Source: Porodaedalea pini
Taxonomy: Eukaryota; Basidiomycota; Agaricomycetes; Hymenochaetales; Hymenochaetaceae
NCBI GenBank assembly: GCA_002794775.1
Contig: NBAY01000009.1
Coordinates: 682,001 to 746,000, forward strand
Reading direction: 5' to 3'
Length of the DNA: 64,000 nt
A program made the position numbers and the translations under genes. The notes under the pieces are model-generated. The model was not told the DNA's origin. It searched no databases and saw nothing but the letters and a program-made list of their open reading frames with translations. Position 1 is the stretch's first letter, and every line of letters begins with the position of its first letter. Positions 33,981 through 42,556 of this stretch are shown in pieces.

Positions 33981-36900
33981 TTACCCCCCCTTCAAGGTTG
34001 GGCGTCCCGACCAACCATGATCGCTGTCGTCAGGCTCGGTGTCGACGAAGAGCGGACGGAGTCGTTGACGAGGGATGTTGAGTTTCCGAGGTGCACCGGG
34101 ATGTTTGAGGTAGAATTCAGCGATCGCCTCCTTCGCGTTCTCGCCGAAGTCTGTCTCAGGCTGCCAAGTCGGTTCATTGTAGCCGACCCACTTGACAAGG
34201 TATTGTAGTTTCCCTCGGTGCAGACGTGAGTCTAAGACTTCCTCGAGTTCGTATTCCTCCTCGTTGTCGACGATGTCTGGCGGCGGCGGCGGCGGTTGCT
34301 TCTGGCTTTCAAAGGATGGTTTGACGGCGGGTTTCAACAGGGCTTCGTTGAAGACAGGGTGGACCTTTTTCCATCGCTTCGGGAGTTTGAGCTTGTACGC
34401 GCTCGCTCCTACTTTGTCGACGATGTCAAAGGGACCGTACCATTTGTCGGCAAGCTTCTTCGTGGGCGAATCTGTGCTGATATTTCGTCCATCGAGGAAG
34501 ACCTTATCGCCAGCCTTGTACTCCACCGAAGCTCCTGCCGTCCGGTCATGGTAGCGTTTCATGTCGTCTGCCGCTTTGACCAGGTTGTCCTTCGCGACAC
34601 GATGAGTCTCCTTTATGTGCTTCGCGAATTCTTCCGCCGACATGTTGGCAGACGAGGTTCGTGTCGTGTCAAAGCTTAAGGGGTGACGTCCTGTGTTCGC
34701 GTAGAAAGGGGACATCTTCGTTGCCGAATGTTCGCGGTTATTGTACGCAAACTCTGCGAGGGGGAGCCAGTCTTTCCAGTCCGATTGGCGATGGTTTACG
34801 AAGAGCCTGAGATACTGTTCGAGCTCTTGGTTAACGCGTTCCGTCTGACCATCTGTCTGTGGGTGATACGCCGTGGACGGGTTGCCTTCGATGTGTAGGA
34901 GTTTGTACAGCTCCTTCATCATTGATGCGTCAAACTGCGTGCCTCGGTCATGGATGATCTTCTTCGGCAAGCCGTGGAGGCGGAAGACGTGGTCTCGGTA
35001 CAGCTGGGCCATGCCTTCTGCTGACAGCCTCGTTGTCGTTGGGATCGCGTGCATCTGTTTTGAGAACCTATCGACGAAAACACAGATTGCGTTGTGCCCC
35101 TTGGAGTCTGGGAGTTCTCCGATGAGGTCGACCGTGACAATTTCCCATGGGCCTTCCGGGATCGTGTTCGGGTGAAGTGGCCTTGATCTCGATGTTCTCA
35201 GAGCCTTCGTCCGCTGGCAACGGTCGCATCCTCGGACGTATGCTCGAACGTCGGAAAACATCGACGCCCACCAGAAGTCTCGTCGTACCAGTTCGACCGT
35301 CTTTGACGATCCGGGATGTCCTGCCAGGGTCGAGTCGTGACATTCCCGTAAAACCGCTTCCTTCATCGTCGACGGCACATACACCTTGCCTTTCATCCGC
35401 CACAACCCGTCGGCCTTCGCCATTCCCGTCGGCCTCTCCGACTCATCCTGCACCCTCTGCGCGTCACTCACTCGTTCCAACACTTCCTCACGCGATGTTC
35501 TCACCACTCCACGATTCAGCCATTTGTCCTTGATGAACACGACGTTGTCGTTGTCGTCCTTTCCCTCATCATAGCCTGCTTTGCGCGACAGTAAGTCCGC
35601 CTTGCCCATCGTCTTCCCCGACTTGTGCTCGAGGTGGAAGTCGAATTCCTCGAGTTCGGTCCGCCAGCGAGCTTGTCGATAGCTCAGTTTCTGTGCCGAC
35701 CTGAAGTAGGTGAGGTTGGCATGGTCGGACCAGATCTCGATCTTGTGGCGAGCGCCCAGGAGGTATTGACGCCATTCTTTGAGTGCCGAGACGATTGCGA
35801 GCATCTCCTTGTCGTAGATCTCGTAGTTTCGTTCGGCCGGTAGGAGCGCTTCTGACCTATAGGCGACTACCCTCCACTTGCCTTCCTGTTTCTGCAATAG
35901 CACGCCTCCAAGTGCGAAGTTCGACGAGTCCGCCTCAACGCGGAAAGGGCCCTCGTCGTTAGCGATGACCAGGACCGGAGGTGAGCAGAGACGTCGTCTC
36001 AGCTCCTCGAACGCCTCCTGCTGTTCGGTCTCCCATACCCAGTCCTTCTTGCCCGTCAGCGACGTCAGCGGATGTACCACCTTGCTGTAGTCTTTGATGA
36101 ACCGTCGTAGCCAATTACCCATGCCGAGGAACTGTTGTAGCTCCTTGAGGTTTCGTGGGACCGGCCAGTTCGCAATCGCCTCCGTCTTTGCCGGGTCCGC
36201 CTTGATCTCGCCGTTGCCGATGATGTGACCGAGATACTTAACGACTTTGGCATCGAATTCGCACTTCTCTGGTTTCAAGTACAGGCCGTTTTCCCGGAGG
36301 ATCTGAAGTACGCGTCTCGACGTGTCGATGTGCTCCTCAATGGTTTCTGAGAGGATCAGTATGTCGTCGAGGTATACAATGATCAAGTTCGCGTAGATCA
36401 GTTCCTTGAAGATGTGGTTGACGAACGCTTGGAATGTCGCCGGTGCATTGCAAAGACCGAAGAACATGACCGTTGGCTCGAAGAGGCCCATGTTCGTGCG
36501 AAATGCCGCCTTCCACTCATCGCCTTCGCGGATCCGGACGTTGTAGTACCCCCAGCGAAGGTCAAGCTTAGTGATGTACTTCGCCTTCTTGACCTTATCA
36601 ACAAGTTCGTCGATGAGAGGGAGGGGGTACTTATTCTTGATCGTGCCGTCGTTGAGTTTGCGGTAATCCTGGATCGGGCGTAGCGACTTGTCGGCCTTCT
36701 TTATGAAGAAGAAAGGTGACGCCATGGGCGATATCGACCGTCGAATGCGACCTGACTTCAGATTTTCATCGAGGAAGTCCTTGAGTGACTGCTGCTCAGT
36801 TGGCGTGAGCGGGTAGATCTTACAGTCGCTCGGTTTGAAGTCGGGCTTCAAGTCGATGACGTGGTCCCATGGGCGATGTTCCGGCAGCTTCTCGAAACCT

Positions 36901-37625
36901 TTTTCGCTGAAAACGTCGGCGTAGTCGTTGAGGTATGCGGGCCAGGACGTCTTGTCCATTCGCACCTCTCTCACCCCCCTCGTCTCTTCCACCGCTCTCC
37001 ACACCTTCTGCATGCTTTCCTCCACGTCCCTTTCCACCACACATTCATTCGGGCAACGCGTAAAGTCGAGTGTTCCCGTCTTCCAGTCGACTTCCGGGTT
37101 GTGTCGACGAAGCCAGTCGTATCCTAGAAAGATGTTGGACGATGCCAGTGAGGTTACTGCCAGGACGATCCGTTCTTTATGGTGACCGATCGTAAGTTCG
37201 ACGTCGACGTACTCCTCGATCAATCCGGCTTCGTTGTGTGTGCCGTCGGCATTGAGTACCGCAAGGGGTCGGATATAACGCTTCGTCTCCAGTCCGTACC
37301 GTTCGACGAACCTTACGTCAATGCACGATCCCGTACATCCCAAATCCACGAGTGCATGTGCGTCCACCTCCCTCACTTCATCTTCCACGCTATGTCCGAC
37401 GTTCAGGAGAAGGTCCAGCTGGCGTCCGCCAGTTCCTCTCATGAACAGCTGCTCATATTCTTCCCTTTCTTTCACACCGGTGGGGACTTCATACTCAGGA
37501 AAACCATCGACGTCGTTTGCATCTACGTGTTGTACAGACGGTTGGTTATATTTTAATGAATACGGATTTGAAGTCCCTTGTTCTTCTCGGTCAGTCGCCC
37601 CGATGGCTACGCCTGACCACTCGCA
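33981..37625 (-). CDS. pol: Inner element Pol
   Basis: Same domain order and catalytic residues as the outer Pol, from protease (LVDLGCTGS) to a C-terminal chromodomain, open without stops to TAA 33983-33981. The two Pol copies differ by only a few dozen scattered substitutions. It is entered by -1 frameshifting from gag at the heptamer 37625-37631. The protein appears potentially functional, although its own gag is broken, so any Gag would have to come from another copy. Confidence 0.95.
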   Translation of the reverse strand, partial: CEWSGVAIGATDREEQGTSNPYSLKYNQPSVQHVDANDVDGFPEYEVPTGVKEREEYEQLFMRGTGGRQLDLLLNVGHSVEDEVREVDAHALVDLGCTGSCIDVRFVERYGLETKRYIRPLAVLNADGTHNEAGLIEEYVDVELTIGHHKERIVLAVTSLASSNIFLGYDWLRRHNPEVDWKTGTLDFTRCPNECVVERDVEESMQKVWRAVEETRGVREVRMDKTSWPAYLNDYADVFSEKGFEKLPEHRPWDHVIDLKPDFKPSDCKIYPLTPTEQQSLKDFLDENLKSGRIRRSISPMASPFFFIKKADKSLRPIQDYRKLNDGTIKNKYPLPLIDELVDKVKKAKYITKLDLRWGYYNVRIREGDEWKAAFRTNMGLFEPTVMFFGLCNAPATFQAFVNHIFKELIYANLIIVYLDDILILSETIEEHIDTSRRVLQILRENGLYLKPEKCEFDAKVVKYLGHIIGNGEIKADPAKTEAIANWPVPRNLKELQQFLGMGNWLRRFIKDYSKVVHPLTSLTGKKDWVWETEQQEAFEELRRRLCSPPVLVIANDEGPFRVEADSSNFALGGVLLQKQEGKWRVVAYRSEALLPAERNYEIYDKEMLAIVSALKEWRQYLLGARHKIEIWSDHANLTYFRSAQKLSYRQARWRTELEEFDFHLEHKSGKTMGKADLLSRKAGYDEGKDDNDNVVFIKDKWLNRGVVRTSREEVLERVSDAQRVQDESERPTGMAKADGLWRMKGKVYVPSTMKEAVLRECHDSTLAGHPGSSKTVELVRRDFWWASMFSDVRAYVRGCDRCQRTKALRTSRSRPLHPNTIPEGPWEIVTVDLIGELPDSKGHNAICVFVDRFSKQMHAIPTTTRLSAEGMAQLYRDHVFRLHGLPKKIIHDRGTQFDASMMKELYKLLHIEGNPSTAYHPQTDGQTERVNQELEQYLRLFVNHRQSDWKDWLPLAEFAYNNREHSATKMSPFYANTGRHPLSFDTTRTSSANMSAEEFAKHIKETHRVAKDNLVKAADDMKRYHDRTAGASVEYKAGDKVFLDGRNISTDSPTKKLADKWYGPFDIVDKVGASAYKLKLPKRWKKVHPVFNEALLKPAVKPSFESQKQPPPPPPDIVDNEEEYELEEVLDSRLHRGKLQYLVKWVGYNEPTWQPETDFGENAKEAIAEFYLKHPGAPRKLNIPRQRLRPLFVDTEPDDSDHGWSGRPTLKGG

Positions 37626-37631
37626 AAACCC
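37589..37631 (-). promoter_or_regulatory. -1 ribosomal frameshift signal, inner element
   Basis: Identical heptamer GGGTTTT (37631-37625), the same 6-base spacer, and the same GGTCAG/CTGACC stem (37618-37613 with 37594-37589). Gag stops at 37609-37607. Confidence 0.75.
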
Positions 37632-38661
37632 TGCGAGTCGACGACCTCTTCGTCATTCTCTTCTTCCTCCACATAGTCCTCCACCGTCGACCTCCGAGTG
37701 TCTACGACTTCCTCGAAGGCCGATTCCTTCATCGCGCCGAGCTCGTCCGCGAGGATGCGACGTTCGCCTGGTGCCATTAGCTCCAGCATGCGCTGGATGA
37801 TCGGCTTCCCCTGCGGGCATTTGTCCTTGAAATGGCCCAGCCCGCCGCAGATCCAGCACGCGCGTCGTCGTTGCGCCTCGTTCATTGAGACGTCCATCGG
37901 TTGACCAGCGCCTCCAAAAGTGACGCCGGTCGCGTCACGTCTGTCGACGTGAGGGGCCGCTACCTGACGGCGAGCCGGGGGTCCTTGTTGTTGTGGCGGG
38001 CGAGGCTGAGGTATGAACGGGCGGCCTCGTTGGATCGCGCGGATCTGTTGTTCGCCGCGATCGATCTCGATAGCCTTGTTCTTCCAGTCCTCGTACTTCG
38101 TCGGGACCGGCGTTGATCTCAGGACTCCACGCACTACTTCGATGTTCATTGCGCGTTTGAGATGATCACAGATGATGCCGTCGTCCTTCAGTTCCGCACG
38201 CTTGATGATGACGTCGAGCTGTTGGAAGAACTTGTCTGCGGTGAGGTCCTTCTGAACCTTCTCCCGGAATTCCTTCAGCGCCGCCTCTTTGCAGTTCGGG
38301 TCGTCGAACGAGGCGTCGAGTCGCTCCTGGAATCTCTCCCAGCTGTCGGTGAAGGTGACGATTCCCGACGTTGTTGACTCTCCAACGTAGGGTATCGGTT
38401 CGGATTCGCGGATACAAAAAGAAGGACTTCACGTCTGAAGTCGAGGTAGTCATTGCCACCAGTGAATTCTCGCGGTCGGGCGACGTCGATGTTTTGTACC
38501 GCAGCGGTGCTAGGGCCCGCTGGGGCGTTTGCGGCTTGGTGAGCGAAGGTGCCCACTACAATCGCCGCGATTTGCTCTAACTGTTGAGCGCTGAAGGTTC
38601 CCGTCGACATCGTTGTTCTAGACGTGTCCGTTTGTCGCTCAGGGGGGGTCGGTGGTGACAA
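37607..38661 (-). pseudogene. gag: Inner element gag, frameshifted by a 73-base deletion
   Basis: The N-terminal part reads from MSPPTPPERQTDTSRTTMST, but a deletion near 38381 removes about 73 bases relative to the outer copy. Short repeats (ACTC and CTC) at both ends suggest slippage. Downstream the proper frame runs from 38149 (MNIEVVRGVLRSTPVPTKYE) through the zinc knuckle CWICGGLGHFKDKC to TAG 37609-37607. The zinc knuckle is intact here, unlike in the outer copy. Confidence 0.9.
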
Positions 38662-39319
38662 ATCTCGTCGCGCTTCTCTATACGGTCCTGGGATTGGTGG
38701 GAGAACGATCGACGTCGAAAGCGATGGCGAGATCGGGGTAGTCTGGTCTATCGATGCAGGAGCCCACTTTAATCTCCTTCCTCCTTCAAGCGTCGAATAC
38801 CAGAGTCCTTTCTCCAGACGCCACCAGATAACGTATTCAGCGCCTGTTTGGGTAACCGTGAACCAAGAACGGCGTTCCTCGTTATACCAGGAACGAGGCG
38901 GGAGAGCACGACGTTGTTCTTCGTCGAGATCTATGTTGACGTTGGCGGAGGGACAGGGATCGGTCGGTTGTTCGGGTGATCGTTACGCTGACGAAGGACA
39001 GGTTCGTCGGCGAGTTTGATGACCAAACGGAAGGAGGCGGCCGAGATCACAATCGACAACGACGTCGACGACTGTACACGGTGTGTTACCCACGTCCAGG
39101 TCAGATGGTTCCTCCACCAAAGGGAGAGGCGGAGAGCCAGGGTCGGGAAAGGTCGGGTGTAAGTTTATGTAATACACGAACGTCCGAAAACGTCCGGGCA
39201 GGGTTGAGGGTTGTCGTTTAGGGGGTTTACACGTCAAGTCCGTCGAGGGGAGCGCTCCTCTAGACCGAGTGAAGGCGAGTCGACAGCGACGACGTACGCT
39301 GGGGATGAGCCTGGGTGGG

Positions 39320-39330
39320 GTTCTGCTTTT
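39320..39330 (-). promoter_or_regulatory. Primer-binding site of inner element, self-complementary
   Basis: The same 11-base AAAAGCAGAAC lies next to the inner 5' LTR, complementary to 39542-39532 inside that LTR. Its conservation in both copies supports function. Confidence 0.75.
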
Positions 39331-39331
39331 A

Positions 39332-39770
39332 TGTTAGGCGGGAGTCCAGGAGACGACTCGGACTGGGCAGGCCTCGGCTGACTGTCGTCTGGGACGTACT
39401 ATACTCGAGCGGGGACTCGGGACACGCTGTACTCAGACTAGGTCGTCGCGGAGGTAAGAGGATTAATACAATGTACTTCTTAATACAGGAGGGGGGCGCG
39501 GTCTCACCTAGGTCGTCGCGGAGGTAAGAGGAAAAGCAGAACGGGTGTTCGTTTGCAATTCCTCTTCCTTATAAACGCAGCGCCTGTGGGACCGTATTAT
39601 CTAAGTACTGTATAGTTTATGTAATTAGGAATGGAACGAATGAAGGTCGCGTGAAAAGGAGTGTGGGAAATGATCGGAAAGATGATTAATTATAATGAAA
39701 AAGGAGCGGTTAAAAGGAAGGAAATGGTAAAAGGAAAACAAAAGAAAAGGTTAATGTTCGAGTTCTAACA
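39332..39770 (-). repeat. 5' LTR of inner chromovirus
   Basis: 439 bases. It differs from the 33542 LTR only at CCGG/CCAG (a CpG site). It supplies the promoter: on the minus strand a TATAAG box precedes the predicted RNA start at 39542. Confidence 0.95.
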
Positions 39771-39775
39771 TCGGC
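39771..39775. repeat. Target-site duplication of inner element (right copy, TCGGC)
   Basis: Pairs with 33537-33541. Joining the flanks with one copy restores the uninterrupted gag sequence seen in the inner element near 37805. Confidence 0.93.
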
Positions 39776-40653
39776 TTCCCCTGCGGGCACTTGTCCTTGA
39801 AATGGCCCAGCCCGCCGCAGATCCAGCACGCGCGTCGTCATTGCGCCTCGTTCATTGAGACGTCCATCGGTTGACCAGCGCCTCCAAAAGTGACGCCGGT
39901 CGCGTCGCGTCTGTCGACGTGAGGGGCCGCTACCTGACGGCGAGCCGGGGGTCCTTGTTGTTGCGGCGGGCGAGGCTGAGGTATAAACGGGCGGCCTCGT
40001 TGGATCGCGCGGATCTGTTGTTCGCCGCGATCGATCTCGATAGCCTTGTTCTTCCAGTCCTCGTACTTCGTCGGGACCGGCGTTGATCTCAGGACTCCAC
40101 GCACTACTTCGATGTTCATTGCGCGTTTGAGATGATCACAGATGATGCCGTCGTCCTTCAGTTCCGCACGCTTGATGATAACGTCGAGCTGTTGGAAGAA
40201 CTTGTCTGCGGTGAGGTCCTTCTGAACCTTCTCCCGGAATTCCTTCAGCGCCGCCTCCTTGCGATTCGGGTCGTCGAACGAGGCGTCGAGTCGTTCCTGG
40301 AATCTCTCCCAGCTGTCGGTGAAGGTGACGATTCCCGACGTTGTCGACTCCTCGACGTAGTTCTGCGCCCACGTCGCCGCATTGCCACCCTTCAGGTAGG
40401 AGAGAGCTACATAAATCTTACTCTCCGATGTAGGGTATCGGTTCGGGTTCGCGGATACAAAAAGAAGGACTTCACGTCTGAAGTCGAGGTAGTCATCGCC
40501 ACCAGTGAATTCACGTGGTCGGGCGACGTCGATGTTTTGTACCGCAGCGGTGCTAGGGCCTGCTGGGGCGTTTGCGGCTTGGTGAGCGAAGGCGCCCGCT
40601 ACAATCGCCGCGATTTGCTCTAACTGTTGAGCGCTGAAGGTTCCCGTCGACAT
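39771..40653 (-). pseudogene. gag: Outer element gag, 5' fragment, with nonsense codon
   Basis: Gag starts MSTGTFSAQQLEQIAAIVAG and carries a capsid-type retrotransposon gag region (ATWAQNYVEE, FTDSWERFQERLDASFDD, EFREKVQKDL). The frame stops at TGA 39840-39838 after SMNEAQ, where the inner copy has CGA and continues into the zinc knuckle CWICGGLGHFKDKC. The fragment ends at the inner element's integration site. An in-frame ATG about 20 codons further upstream is present in the sister copy. Confidence 0.9.
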
Positions 40654-41361
40654 CGTTGTTCTAGACGTGTCCGTTTGTCGCTCAGGGGGGTCGGTGGTGA
40701 CGAATCTCGTCGCGCTTCTCTATACGGTCCTGGGATTGGTGGGAGAACGGTCGACGTCGAAAGCGATGGCGAGATCGGGGTTGTCTGGTCTATCAATGCA
40801 GGAGCCCACTTTAATCTCCTTCCTCCTTCAAGCGTCGAATACCAGAGTCCTTTCTCCGGACGCCACCAGATAATGTATTCAGCGCCTGTTTGGGTAACCG
40901 TGAACCAAGAACGGCGTTCCTCGTTATACCAGGAACGAGGCGGGAGAGCACGACGTTGTTCTTCATCGAGATCTATGTTGACGTTGGCAGAGGGACAGGG
41001 ATCAGTTGGTTGTCCGGGTGATCGTTACGCTGACGAAGGACAGGTTCGTCGGCGAGTTTGATGACCAAACGGAAGGAGGCGGCCGAGATCACAATCGACA
41101 ACGACGTTGACGACTGTACACGGTGTGTTACCCTCGTCCAGGTCAGATGGTTCCTCCACCAAAGGGAGAGGCGGAGAGCCAGGGTCGGGAAAAGTCGGGT
41201 GCAAGTTTATGTAATACACGAACGTCCGAAAACGTCCGGGCAGGGTTGAGGGTTGTCGTTTAGGGGGTTTACACGTCAAGTCCGTCGAGGGGAGCGCTCC
41301 TCTAGACCGAGTGAAGGCGAGTCGACAGCGACGACGTACGCTGGGGATGAGCCTGGGTGGG
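40654..41361 (-). other. Outer element 5' leader with an upstream ORF
   Basis: About 0.7 kb lies between primer-binding site and gag. It holds an 84-codon frame (41279-41025, MTCKPPKRQPSTLPGRF at its start) that is also intact in the inner copy (39237-38983) with two or so amino-acid changes. It may be a translated uORF or chance conservation between recent copies. Confidence 0.4.
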
Positions 41362-41372
41362 GTTCTGCTTTT
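41362..41372 (-). promoter_or_regulatory. Primer-binding site of outer element, self-complementary to the predicted RNA 5' end
   Basis: On the minus strand, one base after the 5' LTR end, the sequence is AAAAGCAGAAC. It does not start with TGG, so it does not look like a tRNA-primed site. It is an exact 11-base complement of GTTCTGCTTTT inside the LTR (41583-41573), which lies 31 bases after a TATA box. This is the arrangement of Tf1-type self-primed elements. The match ends exactly at the predicted RNA start. Confidence 0.75.
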
Positions 41373-41373
41373 A

Positions 41374-41810
41374 TGTTAGGCGGGAGTCCGGGAGACGACT
41401 CGGACTGGGCAGGCCTCGGCTGATTGTCGTCTGGGACGTGCTATACTCGAGCGGGGACTCGGGACACGCTGTACTCAGACTAGGTCGTCGTGGAGGTAAG
41501 AGGATTAATACAATGTACTCTAATACAGGAGGGGGGGCGCGGTCTCACCTAGGTCGTCGCGGAGGTAAGAGGAAAAGCAGAACGGGTGTTCGTTTGCAAT
41601 TCCTCTTCCTTATAAACGCAGCGCCTGTGGGACCGTATTATCTAAGTACTGTATAGTTTATGTAATTAGGAATGGAACGAATGAAGGTCGCGTGAAAGGA
41701 GTGTGGGAAATGATTGGAAAGATGATTAATTATAATGAAAAAGGAGCGGTTAAAAGGAAAGAAATGGTAAAAGGAAAACAAAAGAAAAGGTTAAGGTTCG
41801 AGTTCTAACA
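41374..41810 (-). repeat. 5' LTR of outer chromovirus
   Basis: 437 bases, TGTTAGG...CTAACA on the plus strand. It differs from the 29280 LTR at four positions, all CpG transitions. It contains the TATA box (minus strand, 41614-41610) and predicted transcription start (41583). Confidence 0.95.
41573..41614 (-). promoter_or_regulatory. LTR core promoter: TATA box and predicted transcription start
   Basis: On the minus strand TATAA starts at 41614, and GTTCTGCTTTT starts at 41583, 31 bases downstream, a normal TATA-to-start distance. Equivalent sites occur in the other three LTRs. Confidence 0.6.
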
Positions 41811-41815
41811 CCTTG
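41811..41815. repeat. Target-site duplication of outer LTR element (right copy, CCTTG)
   Basis: Matches the left copy at 29275-29279. The LINE RNase H frame continues across the duplication once the insert is removed. Confidence 0.95.
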
Positions 41816-42556
41816 CTGGCACATTGCGCCTTCCCAACCCACCTTCGCGTTATCACAGACTCAGCCAATTGTGCGCGTCTTATCTTCTCAGAGGATCCCC
41901 TTCATGCAGCTTTTATCACAGCTGTTCGCAGACTTTGCGGTATATTTCTAGCCACTCATCATGAGGCTTCTACGATCTCCATACAATGGGTACCCTCCCA
42001 CATGGAACTACCTGGCAATTCGTGAGCAGATCAGCTTGCAGCCCAAGCTTCACGTGCCCGACACAAAAGCTTTGCACCCAATATCTTACCCAACCTACAC
42101 GTGCAATTTTCATCTGACCTACTAGCCAAATGGCGGAACTGTGTTCTAAACCTCCGACACCATCACAGCGTTACTACCGCACCCTTTATTCTCTACCCCC
42201 GGCGCCAGCTACGCCCATTCCTGTGACTAAATCCTGAGAAGCGCATTCCCCATAACCTTCAGTCGAGAGCGGTTGGGATTCTCCTGAATACACATGATAT
42301 GCATGACCGAAACCTGCCACGCTGGTGCCCGGACCCACTCTGTATCAAACATGACATCCATCATCTTCTTAACGTATGCCCTTTCTTTTTGCAATTCCGC
42401 CGTCAACTCTTTCAGAAATCACAACTCCCCTTATCATTTTCGAACTGGTTTGCCCCTTCTAACTTCATGCTTCTCTTACAATTTGCATACTTTTCTTTCC
42501 ATCGTCCACCTGACGCGATGCCTTACTATTCAGACCTTCCACCAGATCTCATATAA
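41816..42556 (+). pseudogene. LINE ORF2 3' part: rest of RNase H and terminal zinc finger
   Basis: Reading resumes in frame right after the second target duplication: LAHCAFPTHLRVITDSANC supplies the third RNase H acid, and QWVPSHMELPGNS the last motif. TGA codons at 42023 and 42224 interrupt it. A cysteine/histidine cluster, WCPDPLCIKHDIHHLLNVCP, is the usual C-terminal finger of such ORF2 proteins. The frame ends at TAA 42554-42556. Removing the LTR insert and one CCTTG copy joins this exactly in frame to the part ending at 29279. Confidence 0.85.

Larger units (their letters stand above)
33542..39770 (-). mobile_element. Inner chromovirus of the same family, inserted in outer gag
   Basis: It spans 6,229 bases with 439-base LTRs (33542-33980 and 39332-39770) that differ at a single position, and is flanked by the 5-bp duplication TCGGC (33537-33541 and 39771-39775). 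Orientation is the same as the outer element. Pol is open. Gag has lost about 73 bases relative to the outer copy (equivalent of 40351-40423), which shifts its frame. The near-identical LTRs indicate a recent insertion that postdates the outer one, as the nesting requires. Confidence 0.95.
29280..41810 (-). mobile_element. Outer Ty3-type chromovirus retrotransposon, itself interrupted
   Basis: It is bounded by two 437-base LTRs (29280-29716 and 41374-41810) with TG...CA ends and flanked by the duplication CCTTG. The element is in minus orientation: 5' LTR at the right, then a leader of about 0.7 kb, gag, pol, polypurine tract, and 3' LTR at the left. Its gag is split at 33541/39771 by a second copy of the same family. 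Without that insert it is about 6.3 kb. LTRs differ at four sites, so it is older than the inner copy, whose LTRs differ at one. Pol is open throughout, while gag carries a nonsense codon as well as the insertion. Confidence 0.95.

Noticed and set aside
41362..41372. Primer-binding site as a conventional tRNA site
   Set aside because: The sequence after the LTR does not begin with TGG, which the CCA end of a tRNA requires. The exact complement inside the LTR is the better explanation.
29280..41810. Tandem array of two LTR elements sharing an LTR
   Set aside because: Four LTRs are present rather than three, and TCGGC flanks the inner element inside gag, so nesting, not tandem recombination, fits.
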